Origin: Aeromonas allosaccharophila
GTDB taxonomy: Bacteria > Pseudomonadota > Gammaproteobacteria > Enterobacterales > Aeromonadaceae
Direction: 5' to 3'
Assembly: GCF_000819685.1 (NCBI RefSeq)
Contig: NZ_CDBR01000093.1
Span: forward strand, 81,388 to 145,387
Length of the DNA stretch: 64,000 bases
Shown: in pieces, positions 55,097 through 64,000 of the stretch
Layout of the letters: every line of letters starts with the position of its first letter
Position numbering within the stretch: position 1 is the stretch's first letter
The notes under the pieces: model-generated
The model's input: the letters and a program-made list of their open reading frames with translations, nothing else
Database searches by the model: none
Told to the model about the DNA's origin: nothing
Made by a program: the position numbers and the translations under genes

Positions 55097-55150
55097 GGCG
55101 GCATCCTCAAAAAGGGCTGCCCAGCACACTACCCGTGGCGACTGGCAAGG

Positions 55151-55175
55151 TAAAGCCCCGCAGTGCGGGGCTTGG
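55151..55175 (-). terminator. Hairpin after the NCS2 permease
   Basis: AAGCCCCGC-agt-GCGGGGCTT is followed on the minus strand by only a short T stretch. It sits 25 bases past the permease stop. Confidence 0.6.
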
Positions 55176-55198
55176 GTTTGCTGGCTGTGGGCGACGTC

Positions 55199-56596
55199 TC
55201 AGGAGTGACGCGCTTCGCGCTTGGGCAGCAGCAGGTTCATCACGATGGCGGTGATGCCACCGGTGGCGACGCCGTAGGAGAGTACGCTTCTGGCCAGCTC
55301 CGGCAGGTGTTGCAGTACCTCCGGCACCTGGGCGACCCCCAGTCCCATGGCGAGCGATACCGCCAGGATCATCAGGGCGCGGCGATCCAGCTCCTCGCGG
55401 GCGATGATGCGCACCCCGGCAGCGGCGATGGTGCCGAACATCACGATAGTGGCGCCGCCCAGCACGGGCTCGGGGATCTGCTGTACCAGGCTGGCGACCG
55501 CCGGGAACAGGCCGAGCAGCGCCAGCATGGCGGCGATAAAGAGGCCGACATGGCGGCTGGCCACCCCGGTCAGCTGAATGACGCCGTTATTCTGGGCGAA
55601 GGTGGACATGGGGAAGGTGGAGAAGACCGCCGCCAGCATGGAGTTGGCGCCATCGGCCAGTACGCCACCCTTGATCCGTTCCATATAGACAGGCCCTTCC
55701 AGCGGCTCGCCGGAGATATCCGAGGTGGCGGTCATGTCGCCGATCGCTTCGAGCGCCGTCACTACGAAGATGATGGCGAGCGGCACGAACAGCTGCCAGT
55801 CAAAGCCGAGACCGTAGTGGAGCGGAATGGGCACCATCACCAGCGGACCATCGAAGGTGGGGGGGCTCACTTTGCCCAGCAGCAGCGCCGCGGCATAGCC
55901 TGCCAGCATGGCGATCATGATGGCGGAGAGGCGCAGCCAGGGGTTGCGACTGCGTTGCAGCAACACGATAAGGCCAAGCACCAGCAGGGAGAGGAAAAGG
56001 TTGGTGTGGCTGGCGAAGCTGCCATCAGAGAGGGCCGCATAGCCGCCGCCCATGCTGATCAGTCCCACCTTGATCAGGGTCAGGCCGATCAGCAGTACCA
56101 CGATACCGGTGACCAGCGGGGTGATGATCCGTTTCACCAGATGGAGGAAGCGGCTCATCACCACTATGGTCAGAGCGGCGGCCAGCATGGTGCCGAACAG
56201 AGTGCCCAGCAGATCCTCGGTGGGCATGGCCGCCTGTTTGAGGGCGAGACCGGAGGCGATGATGGGGCCGAGAAAGTTGAAGCTGGTGCCCTGTACCGAG
56301 AGCAGGCCGGAGCCGATGGGGCCGAAGCGGCGGGTCTGGATGAAGGAGGCGATGCCGGACATGACCAGCGACATGGAGACGATATAACGGGTGTCGGCGG
56401 CAGGGAGGCCGAGGGCATTGGCGATAATCAGGGGCGGGGTAATGATGGCGACAAACATGGCGAGCATATGCTGCAAGGCGGCGAACAGGGTCTGGGGCAG
56501 GGGTGGGACATCGTCTATGCCGTAGACCAGTTCGCTATGGGCTCGCCTGGGGGGATGTGCCTCCGGGGTGATGCGTGTGGCAGCAGCCTGTTCCAT
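55199..56596 (-). CDS. NCS2-family nucleobase permease, probable xanthine/urate transporter
   Basis: This 465-residue inner-membrane protein has 12-14 spans and the NCS2 signatures [40 protein letters not shown] and [19 protein letters not shown]. The QNNGVIxLTGVASR pattern with ATSDIS fits the xanthine/uric-acid branch (XanP/XanQ) rather than uracil permeases. CGAGGTA precedes the ATG. No purine genes are adjacent. Confidence 0.87.
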   Translation of the reverse strand: MEQAAATRITPEAHPPRRAHSELVYGIDDVPPLPQTLFAALQHMLAMFVAIITPPLIIANALGLPAADTRYIVSMSLVMSGIASFIQTRRFGPIGSGLLSVQGTSFNFLGPIIASGLALKQAAMPTEDLLGTLFGTMLAAALTIVVMSRFLHLVKRIITPLVTGIVVLLIGLTLIKVGLISMGGGYAALSDGSFASHTNLFLSLLVLGLIVLLQRSRNPWLRLSAIMIAMLAGYAAALLLGKVSPPTFDGPLVMVPIPLHYGLGFDWQLFVPLAIIFVVTALEAIGDMTATSDISGEPLEGPVYMERIKGGVLADGANSMLAAVFSTFPMSTFAQNNGVIQLTGVASRHVGLFIAAMLALLGLFPAVASLVQQIPEPVLGGATIVMFGTIAAAGVRIIAREELDRRALMILAVSLAMGLGVAQVPEVLQHLPELARSVLSYGVATGGITAIVMNLLLPKREARHS

Positions 56597-56831
56597 AAGT
56601 ACCTCGAATTGTGTGGGGAGGGGGGAGAAAATTGGGCGCTATTGTAGTGATTGAAATGACACTGACCAGCGCTAATTATGCGAAAAAAGGTTTATTTTTT
56701 GATGGGTTGAAACGTTTGCGCGCGGCGATTATCATCTGTCGGTTTGTGTGACCTGTCTCACGGTTTAATTTCCCCTTGCCCCCCCCCGCCTCGGTGTAGA
56801 ATGAGCCCTCTGTAGTTGTGTGGAGATTCTG

Positions 56832-57953
56832 GTGCTGAAATTGGCGGAGTTCTGGAGTGCCAAGGTTCACTCCGAAGACTTTACTCGTACCCGCATGGGA
56901 TTTATGACGGTGCGTTTGCGCCTGCTTACCTGTCTGTTGATGATCGGTTTGCCGGCCTGGGCGGTGGTGGATTGGGTCACCTTGCCCGCCATCCATTTCG
57001 AGCAGCTGTTCCAGGCCAGGATCTTCTGCACCCTGGCGTTGTCGCCGCTCATTCCGCTCTCTTATCTTATTCATTTCAAACGGGAACGGATGAAGCTGGC
57101 CCTGGGCTACCTGATGGCCGTGATGATGCTCTTCTCCCTCTTCTGCCTGCACAGCTTTGGCGCAGAGCAGGAGCTGCAGGCGGGTTACGTGGCCTTTCCC
57201 TATCTGCTGATCACCCTGTTTGCCATCTTCCCCATCCCCCTCTCCCTCGGTTTGCAACTGGCAGGTGTGGTGCTGGTGACCATGCTGCTGGGCCACTGGC
57301 TGTTGGTGGGCCAGAGTATCTGGAGTCAGGCCACCCTGAATCAGGTGTGGGTGCTCGGCATGTTTACCATGGCCAGCTGCTGGGTGCAGTGCGGCCAGCT
57401 CAACATGCTGCTGCGGCTCTATCGGGAATCCACTACCGACGAGCTGACCGGCATGATGAACCGCCGCTTGCTGATGAAGCAGCTGGAGCAGGCCAGAGAG
57501 AAGCTGAAAGCCAAAAAGAAGCCCTTTGCTGTTATGTTGCTGGATCTCGATCGCTTCAAGCGGATCAACGATATTTACGGCCATCTGGCGGGGGATGCGG
57601 TGCTCAATGAGGTGGCTACCACCCTGGGCGAACAGCTGGAGCCCGACATGGTGCTGGGGCGTTATGGCGGCGAAGAGTTTGCCATCCTGATGCACAACTG
57701 CGGTGATCCGGTGCAGGCGAGCCGGGTGGCGGAACGGCTGCGCATTGCGGTCGAGGCGCAGCTGGTGAAGAGCCCCACCTCGGATGAACTGCTGGAGGTG
57801 ACGGTGAGTATCGGCATTGCCATGGCCCGTGCCGGAGACACCATCGATATTCTGATCAACCGCGCCGACGAGTGTCTCTATCAGGCCAAGATGGCGGGAC
57901 GCAACTGCGTGGTGGTCGAGGGGCAGAACAGCGGAAAAACAGATGCCGCCTGA
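56832..57953 (+). CDS. Membrane-bound diguanylate cyclase
   Basis: This 373-residue protein has six N-terminal spans (about 25-195) and a C-terminal GGDEF domain (from ~205). It shows DELTGMMNRRLLMKQ, DLDRFKRINDIYGHLAGD and the active-site RYGGEEFAIL. It should make cyclic di-GMP. No RxxD inhibitory site is evident before the active site. GTG 56832 has GGAG seven bases upstream; an in-frame GTG at 56820 is possible. A GATGCCGCC hairpin overlaps the stop. Confidence 0.9.
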   Translation: MLKLAEFWSAKVHSEDFTRTRMGFMTVRLRLLTCLLMIGLPAWAVVDWVTLPAIHFEQLFQARIFCTLALSPLIPLSYLIHFKRERMKLALGYLMAVMMLFSLFCLHSFGAEQELQAGYVAFPYLLITLFAIFPIPLSLGLQLAGVVLVTMLLGHWLLVGQSIWSQATLNQVWVLGMFTMASCWVQCGQLNMLLRLYRESTTDELTGMMNRRLLMKQLEQAREKLKAKKKPFAVMLLDLDRFKRINDIYGHLAGDAVLNEVATTLGEQLEPDMVLGRYGGEEFAILMHNCGDPVQASRVAERLRIAVEAQLVKSPTSDELLEVTVSIGIAMARAGDTIDILINRADECLYQAKMAGRNCVVVEGQNSGKTDAA

Positions 57954-57986
57954 GGGCGGCATCGTGTTGGCAAGGTGCCGGTGAAA

Positions 57987-58235
57987 TCAGGCCAGCTTGT
58001 ACTTGCCGGAGAGCTGCTGGGCCAGCAACTTGAACATGTTGAAGACCGCCATGGTCTTGCCGGTCGGGGTGCCATCTTCGGCCAGGAAATACTCCCCCTT
58101 GAACACCAGAATATCCCCCTTCTGCTCCACCGAATCGGCGCGCATACCGTGGATGAAGTCTTCGTGGCTCTTGATGATCTTGTTGGCCATCTCAAGCAGG
58201 GCAGTCTCGGTGATCAGCTCTTTTTGTGGTTGCAT
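57987..58235 (-). CDS. yciN: YciN family protein (DUF2498)
   Basis: This 82-residue protein reads ETALLEMANKIIKSHEDFIH, then DILVFKGEYFLAEDGTPTGK and FNMFKLLAQQLSGKY. It follows E. coli YciN over its whole length. YciN has been crystallised, but its role is not known. TAAGGAGAC precedes the ATG. It stands between the convergent cyclase and the MATE gene. Confidence 0.9.
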   Translation of the reverse strand: MQPQKELITETALLEMANKIIKSHEDFIHGMRADSVEQKGDILVFKGEYFLAEDGTPTGKTMAVFNMFKLLAQQLSGKYKLA

Positions 58236-58358
58236 GCTCGTCTCCTTAAACGACTACTGGACAGGGAAACCGTGGATCCCTGCCTCTGATTGAAGAGGCG
58301 CCCAGCATACTGCAAACAGGGTTTTTCTGTCATTGATATGACCCCGATTTGTGGCTGT

Positions 58359-59738
58359 TTATCCGATCACCAGATTCTTCAACCAGCGGCGCTGGCGAAT
58401 GCGGCGCTGCACCAGCAGCACCTTGCTGAACTCCTCCAGCAACACCACCGCCACCACCCAGGAGAGGGGCCAGCCGAGCACAGTGACGGCCACCCAGGCG
58501 AGCGGGATGCCGATGCACCACATGCCGACGATATCGATGAAGATGCTGTAGTTCACATCGCCGCCGGAGCGCAGCACGCCGATGATCCCCACCATGTTGA
58601 ACACCTTGAGCAGCATCCCCAGACACATGATGCCGAGCACCTGTCCCGCTTCTGTCATCAGCTCGGGGGGCAGGTTGCCGACCCATTGCAGCAGGTTGGC
58701 TTGCAGCAGCCAGACCGCGATCCCCACCAGCAGCGCACCAATGGGGGCTAACAGCAGGAACAGCTGGGAGTGCTGCCAGGCTACCTCGTACTCCTCGGCG
58801 CCGAGCCGGTGACCGAGCAGGGTGGAGCAGGCCACCGCCAGCCCGAAGAAGAGGGAGATAAGGATGCTCTCCAGGGTGCCGAGGGTAGTCATGATGGCCA
58901 GCGAATCGGTGCCAAGATGGGCGTAGAGAAAGCCGTAAATCAGCATGCCGAAGGCCCAGAGCCCGTCATGGAACAGCAGCGGCAGGGCGATCAGGGTAAA
59001 GCGCACCACCTCCTTGCGTTTGAAGGCGGCCAGCCAGTCATTTTTTCGCGGGATCAGGCGCGCCTCGTAGCGTCTCACGTAGATCAGCAGCAGGGTCGTT
59101 TGCAGCAGGCGCGAAATGGTGGTGCCCCAGGCCGAGCCGGCTACCCCCATCGCCTCGAAGCCGAAGTGACCGAAGATGAGGGCGTAGTTGAGGATGATGT
59201 TGGCGATGATGGCAATAATGCCGATGCGGGTTGGTGCGGCGGCATTGCCGACCGAGCGCAGGGCTGACTCCAGCGGCACCACGATGGCGGTACAGAGGAT
59301 GGTGGCGCCGGTGATCATCAAAAACTGGTCGGCGAGGGCGCGCAGTGCCGGATCCTGACTGGCAAAACCCAGCACGCTACCCGGCGATAACACATAGATG
59401 AAGGCAAAGGGCAGGGTGACCAGCAGGGCGCCCACTATTGCCAGTGCCAGGGAGCGGCGAACCCCGGCCATCTCGCCGCGCCCGAAGTATTGTGCTGCCA
59501 ATACCGAGACCCCGCCCGCGAGGCCCGCTATCACCAGCAGATTGAAAAAGAAGACCCGGTTACCCAAGCCGACCGCCGCCACTACCGTGGTGCCAAGCTG
59601 GCTCACCATCATGATATCGATGAGGCCGAGCAGGGAGAACATCATGGACTGCAGCGAGACAGGCAGGGCCAGCCGCCACAGTCGGGTCATGAACTCGCGA
59701 TCGGTGGTTTGTTTTAAAATCGCTTGCCAATAATTCAT
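58359..59738 (-). CDS. MATE-family efflux transporter
   Basis: This 459-residue inner-membrane protein has twelve spans in two similar halves (LALPVSLQSMMFSLLGLIDI at the start; second half from ~240 with LPLLFHDGLWAFGMLIYGFL). MATE pumps expel cationic drugs and dyes using sodium or protons. It is divergent from an AraC-family gene 120 bases away, which may control it. The substrate is unknown. Confidence 0.92.
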   Translation of the reverse strand: MNYWQAILKQTTDREFMTRLWRLALPVSLQSMMFSLLGLIDIMMVSQLGTTVVAAVGLGNRVFFFNLLVIAGLAGGVSVLAAQYFGRGEMAGVRRSLALAIVGALLVTLPFAFIYVLSPGSVLGFASQDPALRALADQFLMITGATILCTAIVVPLESALRSVGNAAAPTRIGIIAIIANIILNYALIFGHFGFEAMGVAGSAWGTTISRLLQTTLLLIYVRRYEARLIPRKNDWLAAFKRKEVVRFTLIALPLLFHDGLWAFGMLIYGFLYAHLGTDSLAIMTTLGTLESILISLFFGLAVACSTLLGHRLGAEEYEVAWQHSQLFLLLAPIGALLVGIAVWLLQANLLQWVGNLPPELMTEAGQVLGIMCLGMLLKVFNMVGIIGVLRSGGDVNYSIFIDIVGMWCIGIPLAWVAVTVLGWPLSWVVAVVLLEEFSKVLLVQRRIRQRRWLKNLVIG

Positions 59739-59858
59739 TAGTGTTAACCGGGTTTGAGAAAAGCAAGGTTTGTCATGGGTATGATAGGGGCATGTCGGGG
59801 CGTTCTCACTGTGAGTGCCTCTCGATTTTCTTGTGCAAAACTATCCTGTTGAGGTGTT

Positions 59859-60716
59859 ATGCCATTTGCCAGCGAGTGTCTGGAGATAGCACCAGCCTGT
59901 GAAGAGCAGATGCTGGGACGTGAAGGGCTGCCCCTGCTCGGCGAGGCGGGGATCTTCCTTAGCGGGCTTTCCAAGATCCGCGATCACTACCTTATTCGCC
60001 GCAATCGCCCCGAGTTTCACATCCTGATGGTGAGTCATGACGAAGGGGGGGCGCTGCTCACCGACGAGGGGAAGCAAGCCATTCCGGCCGGGTCGCTGAT
60101 TTTCCTGCCCGCCGCCGTGCCCGGCGGTCTCAAGCTGATTGGCGAGCGCTGGCAGATCAGCTGGATTTTGCTCGATGATGTACCGCGCTGGCAGCATCTG
60201 CACCGCCTCGGTCACCGTATCTGGCAAGGGGATGGCGGCGATCAGCTCTACCACCTGCTCAGCCTGATGCAGGGGGAGGGGGTTCGCTCCCCGCTGCAGC
60301 CCCAACTGCTCAGCCTGTTATTGGCGCTGCTGGAGCGCACCCTGCAAGGGGATGTGCGCGGCACCCCTGAACTCAGATTGCAGGCGCTGTTTCGCCGGGT
60401 GGAGGCGCGCCTGGACGAACCCTGGCATGTCGCCCTGCTGGCCGAACAAATGGCCTGCTCCGTGCCCCATCTGCACCGGCTTTGTCAGCAGGCGTTTGGC
60501 ATGGGCCCCATGGCCAAGGTAACCGAGCTCAGAATGAACAAGGCGCGCCAGCTGCTGCTCTATACCAACTGGCCACTTGGCGAGCTGGCGGCCCGGGTCG
60601 GTTACAGCGATGGGGCCAACTTTGCCAACCGCTTTCGTCGTCTGACTGGTCAGACCCCGGGGGCATTTCGTCGACTCGGTCGCAAACCTTTTGCAACGGA
60701 TATGCAAACTCTTTGA
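59859..60716 (+). CDS. AraC-family transcriptional regulator
   Basis: This 285-residue protein has an AraC-type N-terminal domain (about 1-150; DHYLIRRNRPEFHILMVSHD) and a C-terminal double helix-turn-helix (MACSVPHLHRLCQQAFGMGP; LAARVGYSDGANFANRFRRL). GAGG precedes the ATG. It is divergent from the MATE pump gene and the likeliest regulator of it. An unrelated AraC-exporter pair with the same arrangement lies at 36768-38564. Confidence 0.9.
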   Translation: MPFASECLEIAPACEEQMLGREGLPLLGEAGIFLSGLSKIRDHYLIRRNRPEFHILMVSHDEGGALLTDEGKQAIPAGSLIFLPAAVPGGLKLIGERWQISWILLDDVPRWQHLHRLGHRIWQGDGGDQLYHLLSLMQGEGVRSPLQPQLLSLLLALLERTLQGDVRGTPELRLQALFRRVEARLDEPWHVALLAEQMACSVPHLHRLCQQAFGMGPMAKVTELRMNKARQLLLYTNWPLGELAARVGYSDGANFANRFRRLTGQTPGAFRRLGRKPFATDMQTL

Positions 60717-60785
60717 AATTAATGACACAAGCCCCTAGGATCGGCGGGTTCCTGCGTCTAGCTAACCGTTTAGGTACCAAGATCC

Positions 60786-62480
60786 ATGTTTGAAGATAAT
60801 AACCAGAAACGTCCCCTCTACATTCCCTATGCCGGTCCCGCCCTGCTGGAGACCCCCTTGCTCAACAAGGGCAGCGCCTTCACCAGCGAAGAGCGCAGCA
60901 ACTTCAACCTCGAGGGCTTGCTGCCCCAGAATATCGAGACCATTGAAGAGCAGGCCGAGCGCGCCTATCGCCAGTTCATGGCGTTTGGCAACGACATGGA
61001 CAAGCACATCTATCTGCGCAACATCCAGGATACCAACGAGACACTGTTCTACCGTCTGCTGCACAACCACCTGACCGAGATGCTGCCGGTCATCTATACC
61101 CCGACCGTGGGCAAGGCGTGTGAAGAGTTTTCCAACATCTATCGCCGCGCTCGTGGCCTGTTTATCTCCTATCCGGACAAGGACAGGATCGATGACATGC
61201 TGCAAAACGCCACCAAGCAGAACGTCAAGGTGATCGTGGTGACCGATGGCGAGCGCATTCTGGGTCTGGGTGACCAAGGCATTGGCGGCATGGGTATCCC
61301 CATCGGCAAGCTCTCCCTCTACACCGCCTGTGGCGGCATCTCGCCGGCTTACTGCCTGCCGGTGGTGCTGGATGTCGGCACCAACAACCAGCAACTGCTG
61401 AATGACCCCTTCTACATGGGCTGGCGCAATCCGCGAATCTCCGGTGAAGAGTATGCAGAATTCGTCGATGCCTTCATTCAGGCGGTCAAGCGCCGCTGGC
61501 CAGACATTCTGCTGCAGTTCGAGGATTTCGCCCAGAACAACGCCATGCCGTTGCTCAACCGCTACAAGAACGAGCTCTGCTGCTTCAACGATGATATTCA
61601 GGGCACAGCGGCGGTGACGTTGGGCAGCCTGATTGCAGCCTGCAAGGCCTCCGGCGCCAAACTCTCCGAGAAGCGGGTGGCTTTCCTCGGCGCGGGCAGC
61701 GCTGGCTGCGGCATTGCCGAGCAGATCGTGGCGCAGATGAAGGCCGAAGGGCTGACCGATGCACAGGCTCGTGGCCGGGTCTTTATGGTGGACCGTTTCG
61801 GTCTTATCACCGACAAGATCCCCAACCAGCTCGACTTCCAGCGCCGTCTCTCCCAGCCGGTGGAGCGGATCAAAGACTGGCCGGTGGGGGACAATATCTC
61901 CCTGCTGGAGGTGATGGAGTACGGTCGCCCGGACATCCTGATCGGGGTTTCCGGCCAGCCGGGTCTGTTCACGGAAGAGGTGGTCAAGACCATGCACAAG
62001 CACTGTGCCCGTCCCATCATCTTCCCGCTCTCCAACCCCACCTCCCGGGTCGAGGCGACCCCGGCTGACCTTATCCGCTGGACCGATGGTCAGGCGCTGG
62101 TGGCCACCGGCAGTCCGTTTGCGCCGGTGGAGCACAAGGGCAAGCGTTATGTCATCGCCCAGTGCAACAACTCCTTCATCTTCCCGGGGATTGGCCTTGG
62201 CGTTATCGCCTCCGGCGCCACCCGGGTGACCGACGCCATGCTGATGTCGGCCAGCCGTGCGCTGGCGGAGTGTTCACCGCTGGTGAAAGGGGAGGAGGGC
62301 TCGCTGCTGCCGGATCTTGCGGATATCCATCAGGTTTCCCGCTACATCGCCAAGATGGTTGCCAAGACCGCCATGCTGCAAGGCAAGGCGGTGCAGACCC
62401 CGGACGAGGTGATCGATCAGGCCATTGAAGCGAACTTCTGGCATCCGGAATATCGCCGCTACCGCCGCACTTCGTTCTGA
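60786..62480 (+). CDS. maeA: NAD-dependent malic enzyme
   Basis: This 564-residue enzyme turns malate into pyruvate and CO2 with NAD. It has the active Tyr in [14 protein letters not shown], the active Lys in [17 protein letters not shown], the metal ligands in [10 protein letters not shown] and [13 protein letters not shown], and the Rossmann [15 protein letters not shown]. It is of the large (~560) SfcA/MaeA type and is complete, unlike the frameshifted paralogue at 32852-34401. Confidence 0.95.
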   Translation: MFEDNNQKRPLYIPYAGPALLETPLLNKGSAFTSEERSNFNLEGLLPQNIETIEEQAERAYRQFMAFGNDMDKHIYLRNIQDTNETLFYRLLHNHLTEMLPVIYTPTVGKACEEFSNIYRRARGLFISYPDKDRIDDMLQNATKQNVKVIVVTDGERILGLGDQGIGGMGIPIGKLSLYTACGGISPAYCLPVVLDVGTNNQQLLNDPFYMGWRNPRISGEEYAEFVDAFIQAVKRRWPDILLQFEDFAQNNAMPLLNRYKNELCCFNDDIQGTAAVTLGSLIAACKASGAKLSEKRVAFLGAGSAGCGIAEQIVAQMKAEGLTDAQARGRVFMVDRFGLITDKIPNQLDFQRRLSQPVERIKDWPVGDNISLLEVMEYGRPDILIGVSGQPGLFTEEVVKTMHKHCARPIIFPLSNPTSRVEATPADLIRWTDGQALVATGSPFAPVEHKGKRYVIAQCNNSFIFPGIGLGVIASGATRVTDAMLMSASRALAECSPLVKGEEGSLLPDLADIHQVSRYIAKMVAKTAMLQGKAVQTPDEVIDQAIEANFWHPEYRRYRRTSF

Positions 62481-62502
62481 TTTCTGCAAAAAGACGCAAA
62501 GC

Positions 62503-62530
62503 AAAAGGGATGCCTCGGCATCCCTTTTTT
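62503..62530. terminator. Terminator between maeA and ompA
   Basis: AAAAGGGATGCC-tc-GGCATCCCTTTTTT lies between the convergent maeA and OmpA genes. Confidence 0.9.
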
Positions 62531-62578
62531 GTGCACCTTGCACAGAGCTCCTCTCACACGTCTGGCTGCTCTCTTCGT

Positions 62579-63640
62579 TTATTGTTCGGCTGGCTGCGCG
62601 GCAGGGGCCTCGGGGGCCCCCTGAGTGCCAGTGACCCTGACCTCTACCCGGCGATCAGGTCCAAGGCAGTCGATCAGCGCGGCTTTGGCCTTGATGGCAT
62701 CACACTGGTTGCCGGTGACCGGGTTGCTCTCGCCATTGCCCTGAATGCTCACCTTGTCGGCGGGCAGCCCCTTGCCGATCAGGAAGTCGGCGACTGTTTT
62801 TGCCCGCGCCTCGGACAGCGCCTGATTGTTGGCATCCGAGCCGATACGGTCGGTATACCCCATCACGACCGCACTGCCATCCTTGGGCTGTACATCGACG
62901 ATCTGCTGGTAGAGAGCGTCCAGCGCGCTCATCCCTTCCGGTTTGAGATCGGCCTTGCCAAAGGCGAACAACACGTCGGAACTGAGGTTGAAGGTCTGAT
63001 CCACCACCTCGGGTTCAACGGGTGGCGGAACCACGACCGGAGCTGGGGTGGGGGCGGGCTCGGCAGGTTGGCTGCGGTTCGGGTGGATCACCAGCTCCAA
63101 GGTGGCGGTGCTGACGTCGCTGACCCAGCGCTGGGTACCGCTGTTGGCTTTGCCGTTATCCGGATCATCGCCAACGCGCACTATGTAGCGGTAGCGCGCC
63201 TGCAGATCGACCCAGTCATGGAGCCGCGCCGTCAGGCCCAGGCCTGCCAGCGGTGCCAGGTTGTCGTCCCCGCCGTTGACTGATTCGACGTGATAGATAT
63301 AGCCACCGCCCTCGGCAAACACCGAGAACATCTCGCTGAGCGGCAAGCGGCCAATCACTGACAGGGTTGCCCCCTTGCTGTTGAAGTCATGGCCGCTGAT
63401 ATCCCAGTCTCCGGTGGAGAGATAGCCAATCTCGGCTCCCAGATTTTCCGTGAAGTTGTAGCCGCCAAACAGGGAGAGCGCAGTCGCATCCTTGCTGACA
63501 TCCTGACTGAAGTCATTCAAATCGTGCGCAATGGCCCAGCCACCGCCGACCCCGGCATACCAGTCGTGAACCGGTACCGCTTGTGCGCCTGTGCTCGCCA
63601 ATGCCAGTGCAATCCACACAGGTTTTACTCTTATGTTCAT
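62579..63640 (-). CDS. OmpA-family outer-membrane protein
   Basis: This 353-residue protein has a signal peptide (ending AQA, ~22), an eight-stranded barrel (about 23-180; VHDWYAGVGGGWAIAHDLND), a Pro/Val/Glu-rich linker (about 190-215) and a C-terminal OmpA peptidoglycan-binding domain (MGYTDRIGSDANNQALSEAR with the Asp/Arg pair that binds DAP). ATG 63640 is chosen over one 57 bases upstream as it starts the signal. About 200 bases upstream an IS4-type element ends. Confidence 0.93.
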   Translation of the reverse strand: MNIRVKPVWIALALASTGAQAVPVHDWYAGVGGGWAIAHDLNDFSQDVSKDATALSLFGGYNFTENLGAEIGYLSTGDWDISGHDFNSKGATLSVIGRLPLSEMFSVFAEGGGYIYHVESVNGGDDNLAPLAGLGLTARLHDWVDLQARYRYIVRVGDDPDNGKANSGTQRWVSDVSTATLELVIHPNRSQPAEPAPTPAPVVVPPPVEPEVVDQTFNLSSDVLFAFGKADLKPEGMSALDALYQQIVDVQPKDGSAVVMGYTDRIGSDANNQALSEARAKTVADFLIGKGLPADKVSIQGNGESNPVTGNQCDAIKAKAALIDCLGPDRRVEVRVTGTQGAPEAPAAQPAEQ

Positions 63641-63821
63641 CGCGTATCCTCGTCGATGTTTGGTGTAGTGGGGATTTTTGTTAGTAAAACCCCACACTTA
63701 TTTATAGGTGACGGGCTGCTTTTAACCACTCGGGAGGTGTGGATAGTGGCAATAAGTGAACCCATGTCACTGAAACGATGCGGGAGGGAGGAAGGTGGTC
63801 TGCGGTGAGTGACAAAAGAGC

Positions 63822-63844
63822 CAAAAAAAGGAGGCCATGTGGCC
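63822..63844 (-). terminator. Terminator-like hairpin next to the IS end
   Basis: On the minus strand AGGCCA-ca-TGGCCT is followed by CCTTTTTTT. It lies just outside the IS end at 63845 and can stop the transposase transcript before ompA. It may be the old terminator of a gene now pushed away by the IS. Confidence 0.65.
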
Positions 63845-64000
63845 TAATGCCAGTCAGTTAAGCCTGACTGGCATTGTTTTTATTGGCTTTTTTCACACTA
63901 TACCTCTGTGGCCTTGGCTTCACGCAGCGGGGGTAACTTCGCTCCCTTCGTTCCGGCAGCACAAACTGCCCCGCTTGTTTCTCCAGCTCAGCCACCCGCT
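63845..64000 (-). mobile_element. IS4-family insertion sequence, one end only
   Basis: From 63845 the sequence reads TAATGCCAGTCAGTTAAG, which resembles the terminal repeat of IS4 (TAATGCCGATCAGTTAAG). The C-terminus of a matching transposase starts within it. The rest runs past the window end, so the other terminal repeat and the target duplication cannot be seen. Confidence 0.75.
63858..64000 (-). CDS. IS4-family transposase, C-terminal part only
   Basis: The last ~46 codons are visible on the minus strand: VAELEKQAGQFVLPERRERS, then YPRCVKPRPQRYSVKKANKN and the stop at 63858-63860. The pattern 'RxxRSYPRxVKxxxxxY' with a short basic tail is the C-terminus of IS4-type DDE transposases. The stop lies inside the terminal repeat, as is common in this family. 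The DDE catalytic domain lies beyond the window. Confidence 0.75.
   Translation of the reverse strand, partial: RVAELEKQAGQFVLPERRERSYPRCVKPRPQRYSVKKANKNNASQA

Noticed and set aside
57942..57963. GATGCCGCC-tga-GGCGGCATC hairpin over the stop of the diguanylate cyclase gene
   Set aside because: Strong stem but no T-run on either strand and it overlaps codons. Not called as a terminator.

Overview
This 64 kb window is GC-rich, densely coded gammaproteobacterial chromosome. The gene content (cysZ-smc-zipA-ligA, an LdtD/MepK pair, nrdDG, phoBR, nagK, fklB, yciN- and ytfK-type genes, frequent hairpin/T-run terminators) fits an Aeromonas species best. That assignment is an inference from gene content and order; no rRNA or marker gene is present to prove it.

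Layout. 1-9.2 kb: a partial patatin phospholipase, an alpha/beta hydrolase with a TetR regulator, a LuxR-type response regulator followed by two extra copies of its own 3' end, a glutathione S-transferase, a MalS-type periplasmic alpha-amylase, and a Gtr-like bactoprenol-linked glycosylation operon. 9.5-22.4 kb: an orphan solute-binding protein, the murein 3-3 crosslink maker (LdtD-like) next to the 3-3 crosslink cutter (MepK), a TRIC channel, CysZ, SMC, ZipA, LigA and an ABC-type binding protein. 22.6-30.6 kb: the anaerobic ribonucleotide reductase nrdDG behind paired NrdR boxes, small membrane and lipoproteins, and a SlyA/MarR-controlled HlyD plus FUSC-like efflux operon with two SlyA-type operators. 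30.6-36.7 kb: a malate/citrate uptake and decarboxylation locus (2-hydroxycarboxylate symporter, frameshifted malic enzyme, CitA/DcuS-type kinase and its regulator). 36.8-45.8 kb: a DMT exporter with a divergent AraC regulator, a VOC protein, phoBR and pstS with Pho boxes, an M48 protease, NagK, and CutC followed by two extra copies of its 3' end. 45.9-64 kb: FklB, YtfK, YfcD, a degenerate adenylate-forming enzyme, a peroxiredoxin, YrbG, an ornithine/lysine-type decarboxylase, a tandem glycine riboswitch controlling an Ala/Gly:cation symporter, a lipoate ligase, an NCS2 permease, a diguanylate cyclase, YciN, a MATE pump with a divergent AraC regulator, an intact NAD malic enzyme, OmpA, and the end of an IS4-family element running off the window.

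The most unusual signal is the tandem duplication of gene 3' ends at two unrelated loci (luxR-type regulator, 1971-2182; cutC, 45554-45799). In both, the extra copies still encode nearly the same C-terminal peptide, and the base differences I can read over the shared tail are almost all synonymous. That suggests each extra copy was once the working C-terminus of a gene and was later displaced, as expected from repeated integration or recombination at gene 3' ends. Other points worth a look are the 10-bp hairpin that buries the Shine-Dalgarno of the glycine symporter over 200 nt beyond its riboswitch, the homopolymer frameshift in the second malic enzyme, and a duplicated upstream segment in front of smc.
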